The notes beneath the pieces were generated by a model, which worked only from the letters and a program-made list of their open reading frames with translations, ran no database searches and had not been told where the DNA came from. Source: Bacteroidota bacterium (GTDB lineage: Bacteria; Bacteroidota; Bacteroidia; Chitinophagales; Saprospiraceae). Taken from it: a DNA stretch of 46,350 nucleotides. A program made the translations under genes and the position numbers. Below, one piece after another: positions 34,549 through 42,783 of the stretch (the stretch's first letter is position 1; every line of letters begins with the position of its first letter). Location of the stretch: the NCBI GenBank assembly GCA_029572935.1, contig JAKQHM010000017.1, forward strand, positions 1 through 46,350, given 5' to 3'.

Positions 34549-36210
34549 TTAAATTTCTTTCGCACCCACCATACTGTCGTAGTCTATGCCCTGATTCTTC
34601 AGGATGCGGCGGATCTGCCAGCCAAAGATCATCAGATACAAAAAGCACAATACCGTGACCCAATAGGACTGGTGGATGCCGATGTAGGAGATGTCTGCCA
34701 GTTTGCCCTGCACGGGCGGGATGATCGCTCCGCCCAGGATCATCATGATGAGAAAGGCGGAACCCTGGGTTTCGTATTTACCGGTGCCGGCAAGAGATAG
34801 GGAAAAGATACAGGGCCACATCACAGAGCAAAACAAGCCTCCGCTGAGAAAGGCGTAAATGGCCGTCTGACCGCTGCTGAAAATGCCTATGAGCATGGCC
34901 AGAAGACTCAGGCCACTGAAAAGGGTAAGCGTAAAGGCCGGCCGGTCTTTGGACAAGACGAAAGCCAGGACCAATACCAGGATGCAGATGCCGTAATAAT
35001 ACAAGCCAGTCATATCCTGACCGGCGATGATGTTGAGCAGTAAGATGAGTCCGAATGCCACGAAGGGCACGATCCATACCAGGAGGTTTTTCTGTGAGGG
35101 CTTGAGTTCAAAAACCGGCAAAGCACCGGTCCACCTGCCGATCATCAGACTGCCCCAGTACATAGAGATATAGGGAGAAATATCTGCAGCCTGCAGAGAT
35201 CCGAATTCGGGCTTGTTGAGCAGAGCACCGAGATTGCTCTGGATGGTCACTTCCACACCCACGTAGACGAAAATGGCGATCATGCCCCACACCACCTGAG
35301 GATAGCGCAACGCGCCCCAGCCTTCCTGTTTTTTGGCAGAGCTTCTGCCTGCCCAGATCAATCCTCCGAATAAAACGATCAGTGCCGCCAGAAGCCAGTA
35401 CATGCGCTGGTGTTCCAGATCGGACAAAGCTTCCGGACTGAGGCTGGCAGGATCTGCATGGTAAGAGTCAAAGACCGGCCAGAAGCAAACGACAAGGCCA
35501 GCGGTCAGCACAATCATTAGCCAGACTGCCTTGCCGGCTCTTTCTGTATGATCGTCCGACCTGCCTGAAGGCACTTTTTTGGAAAAGTAAAACAAGGCTG
35601 CTGCAGCCAGAAAGAGCAGTCCCACCCCGGAGTAGAGCAGGGTCACCTTGCCCAAACCCAGATTTTTCAACATCTCGTCGTTAATAGAGGTGGCGCCAAA
35701 AAGAGCCAGGGCCACCACAATGGGGCCGATGGTGGTACCGAATGAATTGATCCCTCCGCCGAGGTTGATGCGGTGGGAACCGGTAGCCGGGTCGCCGAGC
35801 AACATGGCAAAGGGATTGGCTGCTGTCTGCTGCAGCGAGAAGCCAAGCGCCAAAATAAAAAAGGCAGTCAGAAAAAAGTTAAAGCCGGAAGTACCGGTCT
35901 GCACGGCCAGGATCATGGCAATGGCTCCAAAGAAGGAGATCAACAGCCCGATGACAATGCTCTGTTTATATCCCCAACCCGAGACCAGATCCCGGCTGCG
36001 GTAACTTCCGATGACAAACAGCGCCAGGGCACCGGCATAATACGCACCATAAAAGGCAAAATCCACCAGCTGGCTCTGAAACTGGTCCAGGCTGAAATAA
36101 TTTTTACAAAATGGAATGAATACCCCGTTGCCCGCGGCAATGAATCCCCAAAAGAAAAATACGGTGACCAGTGTACTTAAGGCGCCGTAGTTGGTTTTGA
36201 TGGCTGTCAT
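34549..36210 (-). CDS. Sugar MFS transporter (FucP family)
   Basis: A 553-residue inner-membrane protein; I chose the ATG at 36210, since a longer frame upstream has no membrane character. About twelve hydrophobic helices are visible, beginning 'TLVTVFFFWGFI'. The family signatures 'FFFWGF' and 'GFSLQQTAANPFAMLLGDP' point to the fucose/glucose/galactose:H+ symporter group. A charged loop of about 20 residues (with 'SGRSDDHTERAG') follows the sixth helix, and an extra periplasmic/cytoplasmic insert makes it longer than the usual 430 residues. The sugar is not decided by sequence. It lies 62 bases downstream of the inactive M16 gene on the same strand, so they may share a transcript, but no sugar-use enzymes are adjacent. 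Confidence 0.88.
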   Translation of the reverse strand: MTAIKTNYGALSTLVTVFFFWGFIAAGNGVFIPFCKNYFSLDQFQSQLVDFAFYGAYYAGALALFVIGSYRSRDLVSGWGYKQSIVIGLLISFFGAIAMILAVQTGTSGFNFFLTAFFILALGFSLQQTAANPFAMLLGDPATGSHRINLGGGINSFGTTIGPIVVALALFGATSINDEMLKNLGLGKVTLLYSGVGLLFLAAAALFYFSKKVPSGRSDDHTERAGKAVWLMIVLTAGLVVCFWPVFDSYHADPASLSPEALSDLEHQRMYWLLAALIVLFGGLIWAGRSSAKKQEGWGALRYPQVVWGMIAIFVYVGVEVTIQSNLGALLNKPEFGSLQAADISPYISMYWGSLMIGRWTGALPVFELKPSQKNLLVWIVPFVAFGLILLLNIIAGQDMTGLYYYGICILVLVLAFVLSKDRPAFTLTLFSGLSLLAMLIGIFSSGQTAIYAFLSGGLFCSVMWPCIFSLSLAGTGKYETQGSAFLIMMILGGAIIPPVQGKLADISYIGIHQSYWVTVLCFLYLMIFGWQIRRILKNQGIDYDSMVGAKEI

Positions 36211-36272
36211 GTTTTTGTTTTGAAGGGGAAAGATAAGCCACGGAAAGGGCAGTACAAAATACAACCGGCGGC

Positions 36273-37556
36273 TCAGGCACCTGCCGTCACCACTGACATC
36301 TTGTCTTCGTGGAGGTAGCGGTCTGCCAGCATCCTCAATTCTTCCGGAGAAATATCTCGGATCGCATTTCTGAGGGTATAAAAAGCTTCCAGCTCGCCGA
36401 ATTCCATCATCAGGATCCTCAGCAGGAGGATGCTTTGGAAAGGTCCGTCCACCAGCCGCAGCAGGTGCCCGTTGAGGTAATTGCGCACCATGTTGAGTTC
36501 GGTAGCAGGAATTTCCCTGGTCCGCAGCAATTTGAGTTCTTTTCGGATCAGGTCTTCGGTTTTGTTTTTGGAGGCTGGATTGAGTTCTGCACTGATGTAG
36601 AAGCATCCGGCATGCAGTTGTACATCCAGGGTGGAATGGATATCGTAGGTGAGTCCTTCTTCTTCTCGGATGTGTTTCATCAGGCGAGATCCAAAATAAT
36701 CGCCCAGTAAGGTGTTGAGGACGTACATGCCGTAATAATCCGGATGGTTTTTAGGGAAGAGGCCGCAGCCGATTTTCAGGCTGGTTTGATTGCAATGTCC
36801 GATTGGAGCATGCATCCGGCTGGGCGCTCCGTATTCTACAGCCGGGAAAGGGGGCAGTTCTTTTCCCTTGGCCGGCAGTCTCTTTAATTTACCTGCCCAA
36901 TAATCTGTCCCCAAGGGTTCACCGGTATAAAACACCGAAAGTTTGCCACTTTGATAGAAATTCTGATGGTAGGCGACCAGATCTTCGCGCCGGATGGAGT
37001 CGATGAGTTCGGGAGTGGAATTGTAGGCATAGGGCGAATGGCTGCCATATAAATGAGCTGTCAGGTCGCGATAGGATACAAAGTCCGGTTCTGTGAGCTG
37101 ATGGCTGAGCTGTGACTTCAGGAAGACCTTACCCTTGGCCAGGTTTTCTTCCGGAAAAACCGGCTGAGCCAGCATTTCCAGGATAAAATCCAAAACACCG
37201 TCAAAATATCGCTGCAGGCAACTGACCGAAAGTACAGTGAAGTCCAGATCTGCATGCAGGCTATAGGAACAGCCGTGGTAATCAAAAAAATCCACGATCT
37301 GCGCCTGGGTATGGTTCAGGCTACCCTCCTGTACCTGGGCAGCGGTGATCCGGCCGGTCATTTTTTTGGTTTCTGCCCTGCGCCCGTTTTCAAATACCAG
37401 TTCGAGATAGCACAGACCCAGTTTTCCACCCGGCATGCTGTAAATACGGGTGCCGGAAGGCAGGGTTTCGTGGGTGAATTCAGGAAAACGGATGTCCCAG
37501 TCGACCTTAGGGGGCCTGAGATGGAATGCGGGCGATTTTTCTCTGTTTTTCTTCAA
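36273..37556 (-). CDS. M16-family protein lacking the zinc motif
   Basis: A 427-residue M16B-type protein. Where an active enzyme would carry HxxEH, after 'VFENGRRAETKK', the text reads 'MTGRITAAQVQEGSLNHTQAQ'-like sequence (about residues 66-86) with no HxxEH, so it is almost certainly not a zinc protease. The rest of the fold is present: 'YLNTLLGDYFGSRLMKHIREEEGLTYDI'-type region (residues ~278-305, typical C-terminal M16 motif) is well kept. Such inactive subunits normally pair with an active one to form a clamshell. No active partner is adjacent here; the nearest active M16 in the window is the 991-residue protein at 13587. No signal peptide is seen, so it is probably cytoplasmic. It is divergent from dnaN. 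Confidence 0.88.
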   Translation of the reverse strand: MKKNREKSPAFHLRPPKVDWDIRFPEFTHETLPSGTRIYSMPGGKLGLCYLELVFENGRRAETKKMTGRITAAQVQEGSLNHTQAQIVDFFDYHGCSYSLHADLDFTVLSVSCLQRYFDGVLDFILEMLAQPVFPEENLAKGKVFLKSQLSHQLTEPDFVSYRDLTAHLYGSHSPYAYNSTPELIDSIRREDLVAYHQNFYQSGKLSVFYTGEPLGTDYWAGKLKRLPAKGKELPPFPAVEYGAPSRMHAPIGHCNQTSLKIGCGLFPKNHPDYYGMYVLNTLLGDYFGSRLMKHIREEEGLTYDIHSTLDVQLHAGCFYISAELNPASKNKTEDLIRKELKLLRTREIPATELNMVRNYLNGHLLRLVDGPFQSILLLRILMMEFGELEAFYTLRNAIRDISPEELRMLADRYLHEDKMSVVTAGA

Positions 37557-37595
37557 CGGATGCGCTGGATTAAAAGGCAGGCAAAAGTGAGGATT

Positions 37596-37603
37596 TATCT
37601 TTG
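37596..37603 (+). promoter_or_regulatory. -7 box TATCTTTG (distal dnaN promoter)
   Basis: An exact TAnnTTTG match, 87 bases before the dnaN ATG. With the second box at 37656 it gives dnaN two possible starts. Confidence 0.45.
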
Positions 37604-37655
37604 CAAAACGACAATAATAAAGCCTTAAAATGGCGAAAATTAGCCCCGGCGGAGT

Positions 37656-37663
37656 TAATTTTG
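37656..37663 (+). promoter_or_regulatory. -7 box TAATTTTG (proximal dnaN promoter)
   Basis: An exact TAnnTTTG match ending 27 bases before the dnaN ATG. No convincing -33 TTG. Confidence 0.5.
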
Positions 37664-37690
37664 CGCTCTTTAAAAAGAAAATCCAAGATC

Positions 37691-38797
37691 ATGAAGTTTA
37701 CTGCCTCCTCTACCCATTTGCTGAAACCGCTCCAGACGGCATCGGTTGCCCTGACTGCCAATCCCGTCATGCAGGTATTGGAAGATTTTCTGTTTGACCT
37801 GAAAGGCAACCAGCTCTCCATTGCTGCCTCCAACCTGGAAGTTACCATCAGCACAGAGATCGAAGTAAGCGGATCTGAGGACGGACGCATCGCGATCCCC
37901 GGAAAAACCTTGCTGGAAACCCTCAAATCCCTGCCCGAGCAGCCCCTGAGTTTTGTGATCGATACCCAGACACGCGGCATCGAGATCACCTCTGCCTCTG
38001 GTAAGTATAAGCTCGTAGGCGAAAAGGCCGAAGATTTTCCAGAGATCGAAAAACCAAAAGACGAGGACCGGATCGACATGGATTCCCAGCAGATTCAGAA
38101 GGGGATCGACAAGACCATCTTTGCCGTCAGCAATGATGAGATGCGTCAGGCCATGCGCGGCATCAACCTCAATATTGACTTCAACCACGTGACCTTTGCC
38201 GCTACGGATGCCCATAAACTGGTACGTTACAGTTTTCTCGACATCAGTTCGGATGTAGCGTCAAGCCTGCTCTTTACCAAAAAATCCATGCTTGCCCTTA
38301 AATCTATCCTGCCCAGGGACGGAAAGGTGGGGATCTACTTTGGCAAGACCAAGGCTTTCTTTTCTTTTGACCAAATTATGTTTTCAACCCGTTTGATCGA
38401 AGCCAAGTTTCCGGATTACAATGCGGTCATACCCACCAACAACCCCAACAAGATGCAGGTCAACCGCGAAGAGCTGATCTCTGCACTGAAGAGGTTGACT
38501 ATTTTTGCCAACAAGACGACCAGTCAGGTAGTATTTAATATTCAGGATAAGAGTCTCACCATTACGGCACAGGACCTGGATTTCAACAATGAAGCAACGG
38601 AGCAATTGTCCTGCCTGTACGAAGGAGAAGCCATCAATCTGGGTCTGAATGCCCGTTTTCTGCTCGAGATGCTTTCAGCCATCGAGAGCGAAGCCGTGGT
38701 CTTTGAGATCAGCTCCACTACCAAACCGGCCCTCATCCTCCCGACCGAGCAAACAGCCGGAGAGGATCTCCTGATGCTTGTGGTCACGAATTATTGA
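37691..38797 (+). CDS. dnaN: DNA polymerase III beta subunit (sliding clamp)
   Basis: A 368-residue clamp that rings DNA and holds the replicase. I chose ATG 37691 over an in-frame TTG 90 bases upstream, because the family begins 'MKFTASSTHLLKPLQ' and both -7 boxes lie upstream of it. Three repeated clamp domains are visible: residues 1-120, 121-245 and 246-368. 'ATDAHKLVRYSF' near residue 177 and 'FPDYNAVIPTNNP' near 242 are typical, and the C-terminus ends 'LLMLVVTNY', close to the partner-binding pocket consensus (usually '...MPMRL', here the Bacteroidota variant). It is not next to dnaA here. The stop TGA shares its A with the nadD start (TGATG), so translation is coupled. Confidence 0.96.
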   Translation: MKFTASSTHLLKPLQTASVALTANPVMQVLEDFLFDLKGNQLSIAASNLEVTISTEIEVSGSEDGRIAIPGKTLLETLKSLPEQPLSFVIDTQTRGIEITSASGKYKLVGEKAEDFPEIEKPKDEDRIDMDSQQIQKGIDKTIFAVSNDEMRQAMRGINLNIDFNHVTFAATDAHKLVRYSFLDISSDVASSLLFTKKSMLALKSILPRDGKVGIYFGKTKAFFSFDQIMFSTRLIEAKFPDYNAVIPTNNPNKMQVNREELISALKRLTIFANKTTSQVVFNIQDKSLTITAQDLDFNNEATEQLSCLYEGEAINLGLNARFLLEMLSAIESEAVVFEISSTTKPALILPTEQTAGEDLLMLVVTNY

Positions 38798-39387
38798 TGG
38801 AGATAGGGCTCTTTTTCGGCTCATTCAATCCGATCCATACGGGTCACCTCATCATTGCCCAGCATTTACTCAACAGGGCACCCATCCAGCAGGTATGGCT
38901 GGTGGTCAGTCCGCATAATCCACTGAAAGACAAAACAAGCCTGGCCAATGATTACGACAGGCTCCACCTGGCCCAACTGGCAGTCGAAGACAATCCTCAC
39001 ATCAAAGTGTCCAACATTGAGTTTTCGCTCCCCAAGCCTTCCTATACCATTGATACCCTGACCTACCTGAAGGAAAAATATCCTCATTACCAGTTTTCGC
39101 TGATCATGGGAGGAGACAATCTGGTCAGCCTGCCCAAATGGAAAAACCACGAGTTGATCCTGAGGGACTACCGGATCTATGTCTACAGGAGACCCGGGGC
39201 AGAGGAGGACTTTGCAGCCTATCTGAAGCATCCTCATGTGACGATCACGGAGGCTCCGCTGCTGGACCTATCGTCTACCTATATCAGAAACCTGATCCGG
39301 GAAGGAAAATCCGTGCGTTATATGGTCCCTGAAAAAGTGTACAGTGAGCTGGAATTATCCGGCCTTTATAAAAGTCCAAAAACCTGA
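38797..39387 (+). CDS. nadD: Nicotinate-nucleotide adenylyltransferase
   Basis: A 196-residue cytoplasmic enzyme of NAD synthesis; it adenylates nicotinate mononucleotide. The nucleotidyltransferase signatures are present: 'GSFNPIHTGHL' near residue 7 (the HxGH motif) and 'LSSTYIRNLI' near residue 158 (ISSTxIR). 'MGGDNLVSLPKW' near residue 104 is the NadD-specific middle motif. The start ATG shares its first base with the dnaN stop; a TTG three bases upstream also opens the frame but would not give the usual N-terminus. Co-transcription with dnaN is very likely. The gene ends in a short hairpin overlapping the stop codon of the converging small membrane gene. Confidence 0.96.
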   Translation: MEIGLFFGSFNPIHTGHLIIAQHLLNRAPIQQVWLVVSPHNPLKDKTSLANDYDRLHLAQLAVEDNPHIKVSNIEFSLPKPSYTIDTLTYLKEKYPHYQFSLIMGGDNLVSLPKWKNHELILRDYRIYVYRRPGAEEDFAAYLKHPHVTITEAPLLDLSSTYIRNLIREGKSVRYMVPEKVYSELELSGLYKSPKT

Positions 39388-39401
39388 GGAAACTCAGTTT
39401 T
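39384..39401 (+). terminator. Short GAAA-tetraloop hairpin plus TTTT after nadD
   Basis: CTGAG-GAAA-CTCAG-TTTT. The 5-bp stem is weak, but the stable tetraloop, the T-run and the position on the nadD stop make a terminator plausible. Confidence 0.4.
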
Positions 39402-39585
39402 CCTGACTGGATTGTCCGGCCCTGTAACCCCTCCAGAAACCATAGACCAGAAAAACAGCACCCAGTATCTGGTTCCAGGGTGCGATGCCAAAGCTATCGT
39501 CCAAAAGAAGCCAGATTCCCATGCCTGCATAGACCAAAGCCATGACAATTTGGAAGAGGACACGGATGATGTGGTTGGATATCAA
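39394..39585 (-). CDS. Small membrane protein, 63 residues
   Basis: A short ORF of unknown function that I believe is real. It has two hydrophobic segments, about residues 7-28 ('RVLFQIVMALVYAGMGIWLLL') and 36-50 ('APWNQILGAVFLVYGFWRGYR'), and a short basic start, so it should span the membrane twice. It lies 11 bases downstream of a TonB-domain gene in the same direction, which fits an operon. Similar tiny two-helix proteins ending in 'GFWRxYR' are common in Bacteroidota genomes, often next to TonB or thioredoxin-type genes. I know of no established role. Confidence 0.6.
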   Translation of the reverse strand: MISNHIIRVLFQIVMALVYAGMGIWLLLDDSFGIAPWNQILGAVFLVYGFWRGYRAGQSSQEN

Positions 39586-39596
39586 ATCTGTGATTC

Positions 39597-40046
39597 TTAA
39601 CTAAGTTTATATTTGATGGGAAGCGTGTATTGCATGGCCACCTTTTTTCCATTGAGCACCCCAGGCATCCAGTCCGGCATACTGCGTACGACCCGGATAG
39701 CTTCCTCATCACAGGATTTTTCGATCCCTCTCGACACCTGAATGTCCCTGATTTTTCCGGTTTCAGTCACGATGAAGGTCAGAACGACGGTCCCTTCGAT
39801 CTTTTTGTTTCTGGCCTCTGTGGGATAATGGATATTCGAAGCCAGGTAATGGATCATGGCTTCCTGACCACCCGGAAATTCTGCCACCTGATCGACGAAA
39901 GAATAAACCTGATTGGGTTCACCGGTCGTTTGGCTATAAGCCTGATCGGTCAAAAAAATCTGCATTAAAAAGAACAACAGGACCTGGACCATTAACCTAA
40001 ATGATACTCCTGTGTGCGTGGATGGTGAAAGATTCGATGGATGCAT
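39597..40046 (-). CDS. Short periplasmic TonB-domain protein
   Basis: A 149-residue protein with a signal peptide or anchor around residues 18-39 ('VQVLLFFLMQIFLTDQAYSQ') and a TonB C-terminal domain (about residues 50-149) including 'EFPGGQEAMIHYLASNI', 'YPTEARNKKIEGTVVLTF' and 'MPDWMPGVLNGKKV'. It lacks the proline-rich spacer of the two upstream TonB proteins, so it cannot reach across the periplasm in the same way; it may work as a secreted partner or adapter. I chose ATG 40046 over an upstream TTG (40085), since the signal peptide follows from it and a -7-like box lies in between. The C-domain resembles, but is clearly diverged from, the tandem pair upstream. Confidence 0.8.
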   Translation of the reverse strand: MHPSNLSPSTHTGVSFRLMVQVLLFFLMQIFLTDQAYSQTTGEPNQVYSFVDQVAEFPGGQEAMIHYLASNIHYPTEARNKKIEGTVVLTFIVTETGKIRDIQVSRGIEKSCDEEAIRVVRSMPDWMPGVLNGKKVAMQYTLPIKYKLS

Positions 40047-40082
40047 GATGTTTAATTGATGGGAAAGGTAATAAGAATGATG

Positions 40083-40090
40083 CAACTATA
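40083..40090 (-). promoter_or_regulatory. -7-like TATAGTTG for the short TonB gene
   Basis: On the minus strand TATAGTTG differs from TAnnTTTG by one base and lies 36 bases upstream of the ATG at 40046, suggesting the short TonB and small membrane gene can be transcribed apart from the upstream pair. Confidence 0.35.
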
Positions 40091-40142
40091 TTAAAATGTT
40101 CTGATTGAAACACCTTGGTTTTGATCAGAAAATACGGATTTA

Positions 40143-40964
40143 CTATTCCAATCTGAATTTTATGGGTAGTGTGAAAAGAACCGGAACAGTTTTGCCATTT
40201 TGTTTACCAGGGCGCCATTTGGGCATACTTTTTACGACGCGCAAGGCCTCTTCATCGCAACCTCCGCCGATGCCACGAGCTACCTTCACTTTAGAGATGG
40301 AGCCGTCTGTGCCTATTACAAATTGAACGAGCACATTCCCCTGGATGTCATTTTCGCGGGCAATGGACGGATATTTAAGGTTGTTGACAATATATTTACT
40401 CATGGCCGTCTGTCCGTCCGGAAACTCGGGCATTTGTTCGACCCAGCTGAAAGTTTCCTCCTCTTTCTTTTCTTCTTCGATCGCAGGAGCCGGTGGAGGT
40501 TCTTGCAAGGAGGCATCGATACCTCCCTCTTCGCCTTCGCGGTTCTCGGTGGAGACATCCTTGTCCTTTAAATCTGTCAAATCCGGCGGAGGTGGTTCCT
40601 CATGCTGCACTTCTTCATCCTTCATGACCTTGGGCGGTACGAAGCGGATCTGGTCCTTGACAGGAGGTGGGTCCACTTTGGGAGGAGGTGGGGGAGGGGG
40701 TTTGCTGGGATCCATGGGCGGAGCATCAGTCAGTACCACTTCCTTCATCAGGAGTTCGTCTTCCGCTTTTGGGATAAAGCCTTTGACCAGCTTCAGGATC
40801 ACCGGACTGGTAGCCAGTAAGGTAAAAAAAAGCAGACCTATGATCAGGGACCGGGACATGATCCGGTCGTGTATTCTTCGCAGAAGGTAGGCTCCGTATT
40901 CCTGATTTCTACCTTCGAATACAATGTCATCCATGACAAACTTGGGCAATAGGTACTGTGACAT
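40143..40964 (-). CDS. tonB: TonB energy transducer, second tandem copy
   Basis: A 273-residue TonB. A cytoplasmic N-terminus with the Bacteroidota motif 'DDIVFEGRNQEYGAYLLRR' precedes one membrane helix (about residues 38-60). A proline-rich spacer ('PPPPPPPKVDPPP' near residue 88, and 'EEPPPPDL') spans the periplasm, and the C-terminal TonB domain ('FPDGQTAMSKYI', 'CDEEALRVVKSMPKWRPG') contacts outer-membrane receptors. It is about 84% identical, gap-free, to the copy at 41312 by eye. A strong terminator lies between the copies, so this one must be driven by read-through or by its own promoter in the 40965-41240 spacer, where I found no clear -7 box. Both copies keep all domains. Confidence 0.93.
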   Translation of the reverse strand: MSQYLLPKFVMDDIVFEGRNQEYGAYLLRRIHDRIMSRSLIIGLLFFTLLATSPVILKLVKGFIPKAEDELLMKEVVLTDAPPMDPSKPPPPPPPKVDPPPVKDQIRFVPPKVMKDEEVQHEEPPPPDLTDLKDKDVSTENREGEEGGIDASLQEPPPAPAIEEEKKEEETFSWVEQMPEFPDGQTAMSKYIVNNLKYPSIARENDIQGNVLVQFVIGTDGSISKVKVARGIGGGCDEEALRVVKSMPKWRPGKQNGKTVPVLFTLPIKFRLE

Positions 40965-41240
40965 AGTTTTGCTTTTTTAGTGATTTCAATAAGTTCAAGG
41001 TCCCTTCCTTTTTGGTCCTTTCCAGATCCCGATCCGCCACTTCTGTTGTTTCCCTTCCGGAAGTTTGCAGCTCTTTGGGTCATTTTTTATCTTCCAGATC
41101 CCAATCCTGGTGCGGGTTTTCAAAAGTCCTTACACCAAAGTTGTGTTAGAAAAGCACTTACATTAAGCTTTTTTCCAAAAATCTTCATCCTGACACTTAT
41201 GAGGAGGAAACTCGTGCTTTGTGTACTTCCTTAAAATGAA
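40965..41240. other. Spacer between tandem tonB copies
   Basis: No gene is supported. It is GC-poor to neutral, with no exact minus-strand TAnnTTTG; the short ORFs on it overlap the tonB start and look accidental. It holds the upstream region of the second tonB copy. Confidence 0.6.
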
Positions 41241-41286
41241 AACGCCCGGCGGAAAAAAATGTAGATTTCCATCGGGCGTTTTTTTT
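41241..41286. terminator. Strong hairpin with T8, between the tonB copies
   Basis: AACGCCCG (41241-41248) pairs with CGGGCGTT (41273-41280), with an inner GGAAA/TTTCC stem. Eight T follow on the plus strand, and a looser U-rich run (TTCATTTT) follows on the minus strand. It lies 25 bases past the first tonB stop, so it probably ends the exbB-exbD-exbD-tonB transcript. Confidence 0.8.
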
Positions 41287-41311
41287 GAAAACTGAGGTAT
41301 TCAGTAATCTT

Positions 41312-42133
41312 CTATTCCAGTCTGAATTTGATTGGTAAGGTGAAGTTCACCGGTACCGCCCGGCCGTTGTGTTTGCCGGGGCGCCATTTGGGCATACTTT
41401 TTACGACTCGTACAGCCTCTTCGTCACATCCACCTCCGATACCGCGGGCTACGTTGACCCTGCTGATGCCTCCATCCGCTGCCACGACAAACTGTACCAC
41501 GACGGTACCCTGGATGTCATTTTCGCGGGCAATGGCAGGATATTTGAGATTGCTCTGGATGAATTTCATCATGGCCGCCTGTCCGTCCGGGAACTCAGGC
41601 ATTTGCTCTACGAAGTTGAAGGGTTCTTCCACTTTCTTCTCTTCTTCGATGACCGGAGCAGGTGGAGGCTCGAGCAAGGAGGCATCGATGCCTCCCTCTT
41701 CTCCTTCCCGGGTCTGAGTGGAAATATCCTTGTCCTTCAATTCTGTGATATCTGGTGGAGGAGGTTCCTCGTTCTGCACCTCTTCATCCTTCATGACCTT
41801 GGGCGGTACAAAGCGGATCTGGTCCTTTACAGGAGGGGGTTCCACTTTGGGCGGTGGTGGCGGAGGGGGTTTGTTGGGATCCATGGGAGGCGCATCGGCC
41901 AGCACCACTTCCTTCATCAGGAGTTCATCATCTTCTTTTGGAATGAGTCCTTTGACCAGTTTGAGGATCATCGGACTGGTAGCCAGCAACACAAAAAAGA
42001 TCAAGCCTATGATCAGGGACCGGGACATGATCCGGTCGTAAATTCTCCTCAGAAAATAAGCACCGTATTCCTGGTTTCTTCCTTCGAAGACGATGTCATC
42101 CATGACAAACTTGGGCAACAGGTTCTGTGACAT
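41312..42133 (-). CDS. tonB: TonB energy transducer, first tandem copy
   Basis: A 273-residue TonB with the same architecture as its neighbour: N-terminal 'FVMDDIVFEGRNQEYGAYF', membrane helix at about 38-60, proline-rich spacer ('KPPPPPPPKVEPPP') and C-terminal TonB domain ending 'LPIKFRLE'. I chose the start at 42133 (M-S-Q) because it matches the start of the second copy; an ATG eight codons upstream (42157) is also open. It is the last gene of the exbB-exbD-exbD-tonB unit, just before a strong terminator. It transfers the energy of the proton gradient, taken from the ExbB-ExbD complex, to outer-membrane receptors of the SusC/TonB-dependent type. No such receptor gene is in this window. 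Confidence 0.93.
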   Translation of the reverse strand: MSQNLLPKFVMDDIVFEGRNQEYGAYFLRRIYDRIMSRSLIIGLIFFVLLATSPMILKLVKGLIPKEDDELLMKEVVLADAPPMDPNKPPPPPPPKVEPPPVKDQIRFVPPKVMKDEEVQNEEPPPPDITELKDKDISTQTREGEEGGIDASLLEPPPAPVIEEEKKVEEPFNFVEQMPEFPDGQAAMMKFIQSNLKYPAIARENDIQGTVVVQFVVAADGGISRVNVARGIGGGCDEEAVRVVKSMPKWRPGKHNGRAVPVNFTLPIKFRLE

Positions 42134-42181
42134 TGCTTTGTTTTTTGAATCATTCATATAACACCAAATTACATGGATTAA

Positions 42182-42754
42182 TTACTTTCTTTCCTGTCCG
42201 ATTTTAAGGCAAATCACAGAATCCACCGGATCGTCAGGAGCCAGGATCGCGTAGCGCTTGACCCCGTTGATCGACATTTCGTCCAGGGCATCCACGGTAT
42301 TTTTAACCTTGCTCTTGGGAAGCGGTTTGATCATTACAAACAAAGTATCCTTGTGCCCCCACGCGGCAGCACACTCCTTTTGCCTGTTTTGCAGGATTCT
42401 GCGGAAACCGTCGGGACTGTAATCTGCACTGTCCACAGCTAATTCCGTATTTTCATCTATGTTGTCAGGTGAGGTATAGGCATATACTTTGTCGTTCGTG
42501 CCCAGGAGCATAGTAAAGGTCTTGGACATTTTGATAGCGGGCTGGTCTTTCTTGTTGGGATCATCGTCCTTGGCGGGCTTGACCACTTCCATGGTTTTAG
42601 GCTTGTTGAAAGTGGTAGCCAGCATAAAGAAGGTGATGAGTAGAAATCCCAGATCCACCATGGCGGTCAGGTCCACGCGGGTGGACATCTTTTTGGACCT
42701 CGATTTCTTTTTACCTTTTTTCCCCCCGCTCTCGGGTACATTCATTTCAGCCAT
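42182..42754 (-). CDS. exbD: ExbD-type biopolymer transport protein (second)
   Basis: A 190-residue ExbD/TolR homologue. A highly basic N-terminus (residues 11-25, 'GKKGKKKSRSKK') is followed by one membrane helix (about 29-48), in which Asp34 ('AMVDLGFLL') matches the essential membrane Asp of ExbD. The periplasmic domain is longer than in E. coli and contains unusual 'YTSPDNIDEN' and 'HKDTLFVMIKPL' segments. It forms part of the proton-driven motor with ExbB. Bacteroidota usually encode two different ExbD proteins in a row, as here. It starts 29 bases after the first ExbD. Confidence 0.92.
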   Translation of the reverse strand: MAEMNVPESGGKKGKKKSRSKKMSTRVDLTAMVDLGFLLITFFMLATTFNKPKTMEVVKPAKDDDPNKKDQPAIKMSKTFTMLLGTNDKVYAYTSPDNIDENTELAVDSADYSPDGFRRILQNRQKECAAAWGHKDTLFVMIKPLPKSKVKNTVDALDEMSINGVKRYAILAPDDPVDSVICLKIGQERK

Positions 42755-42783
42755 AATTCTTCTCTTTTAACTGCTGTTTTGAT

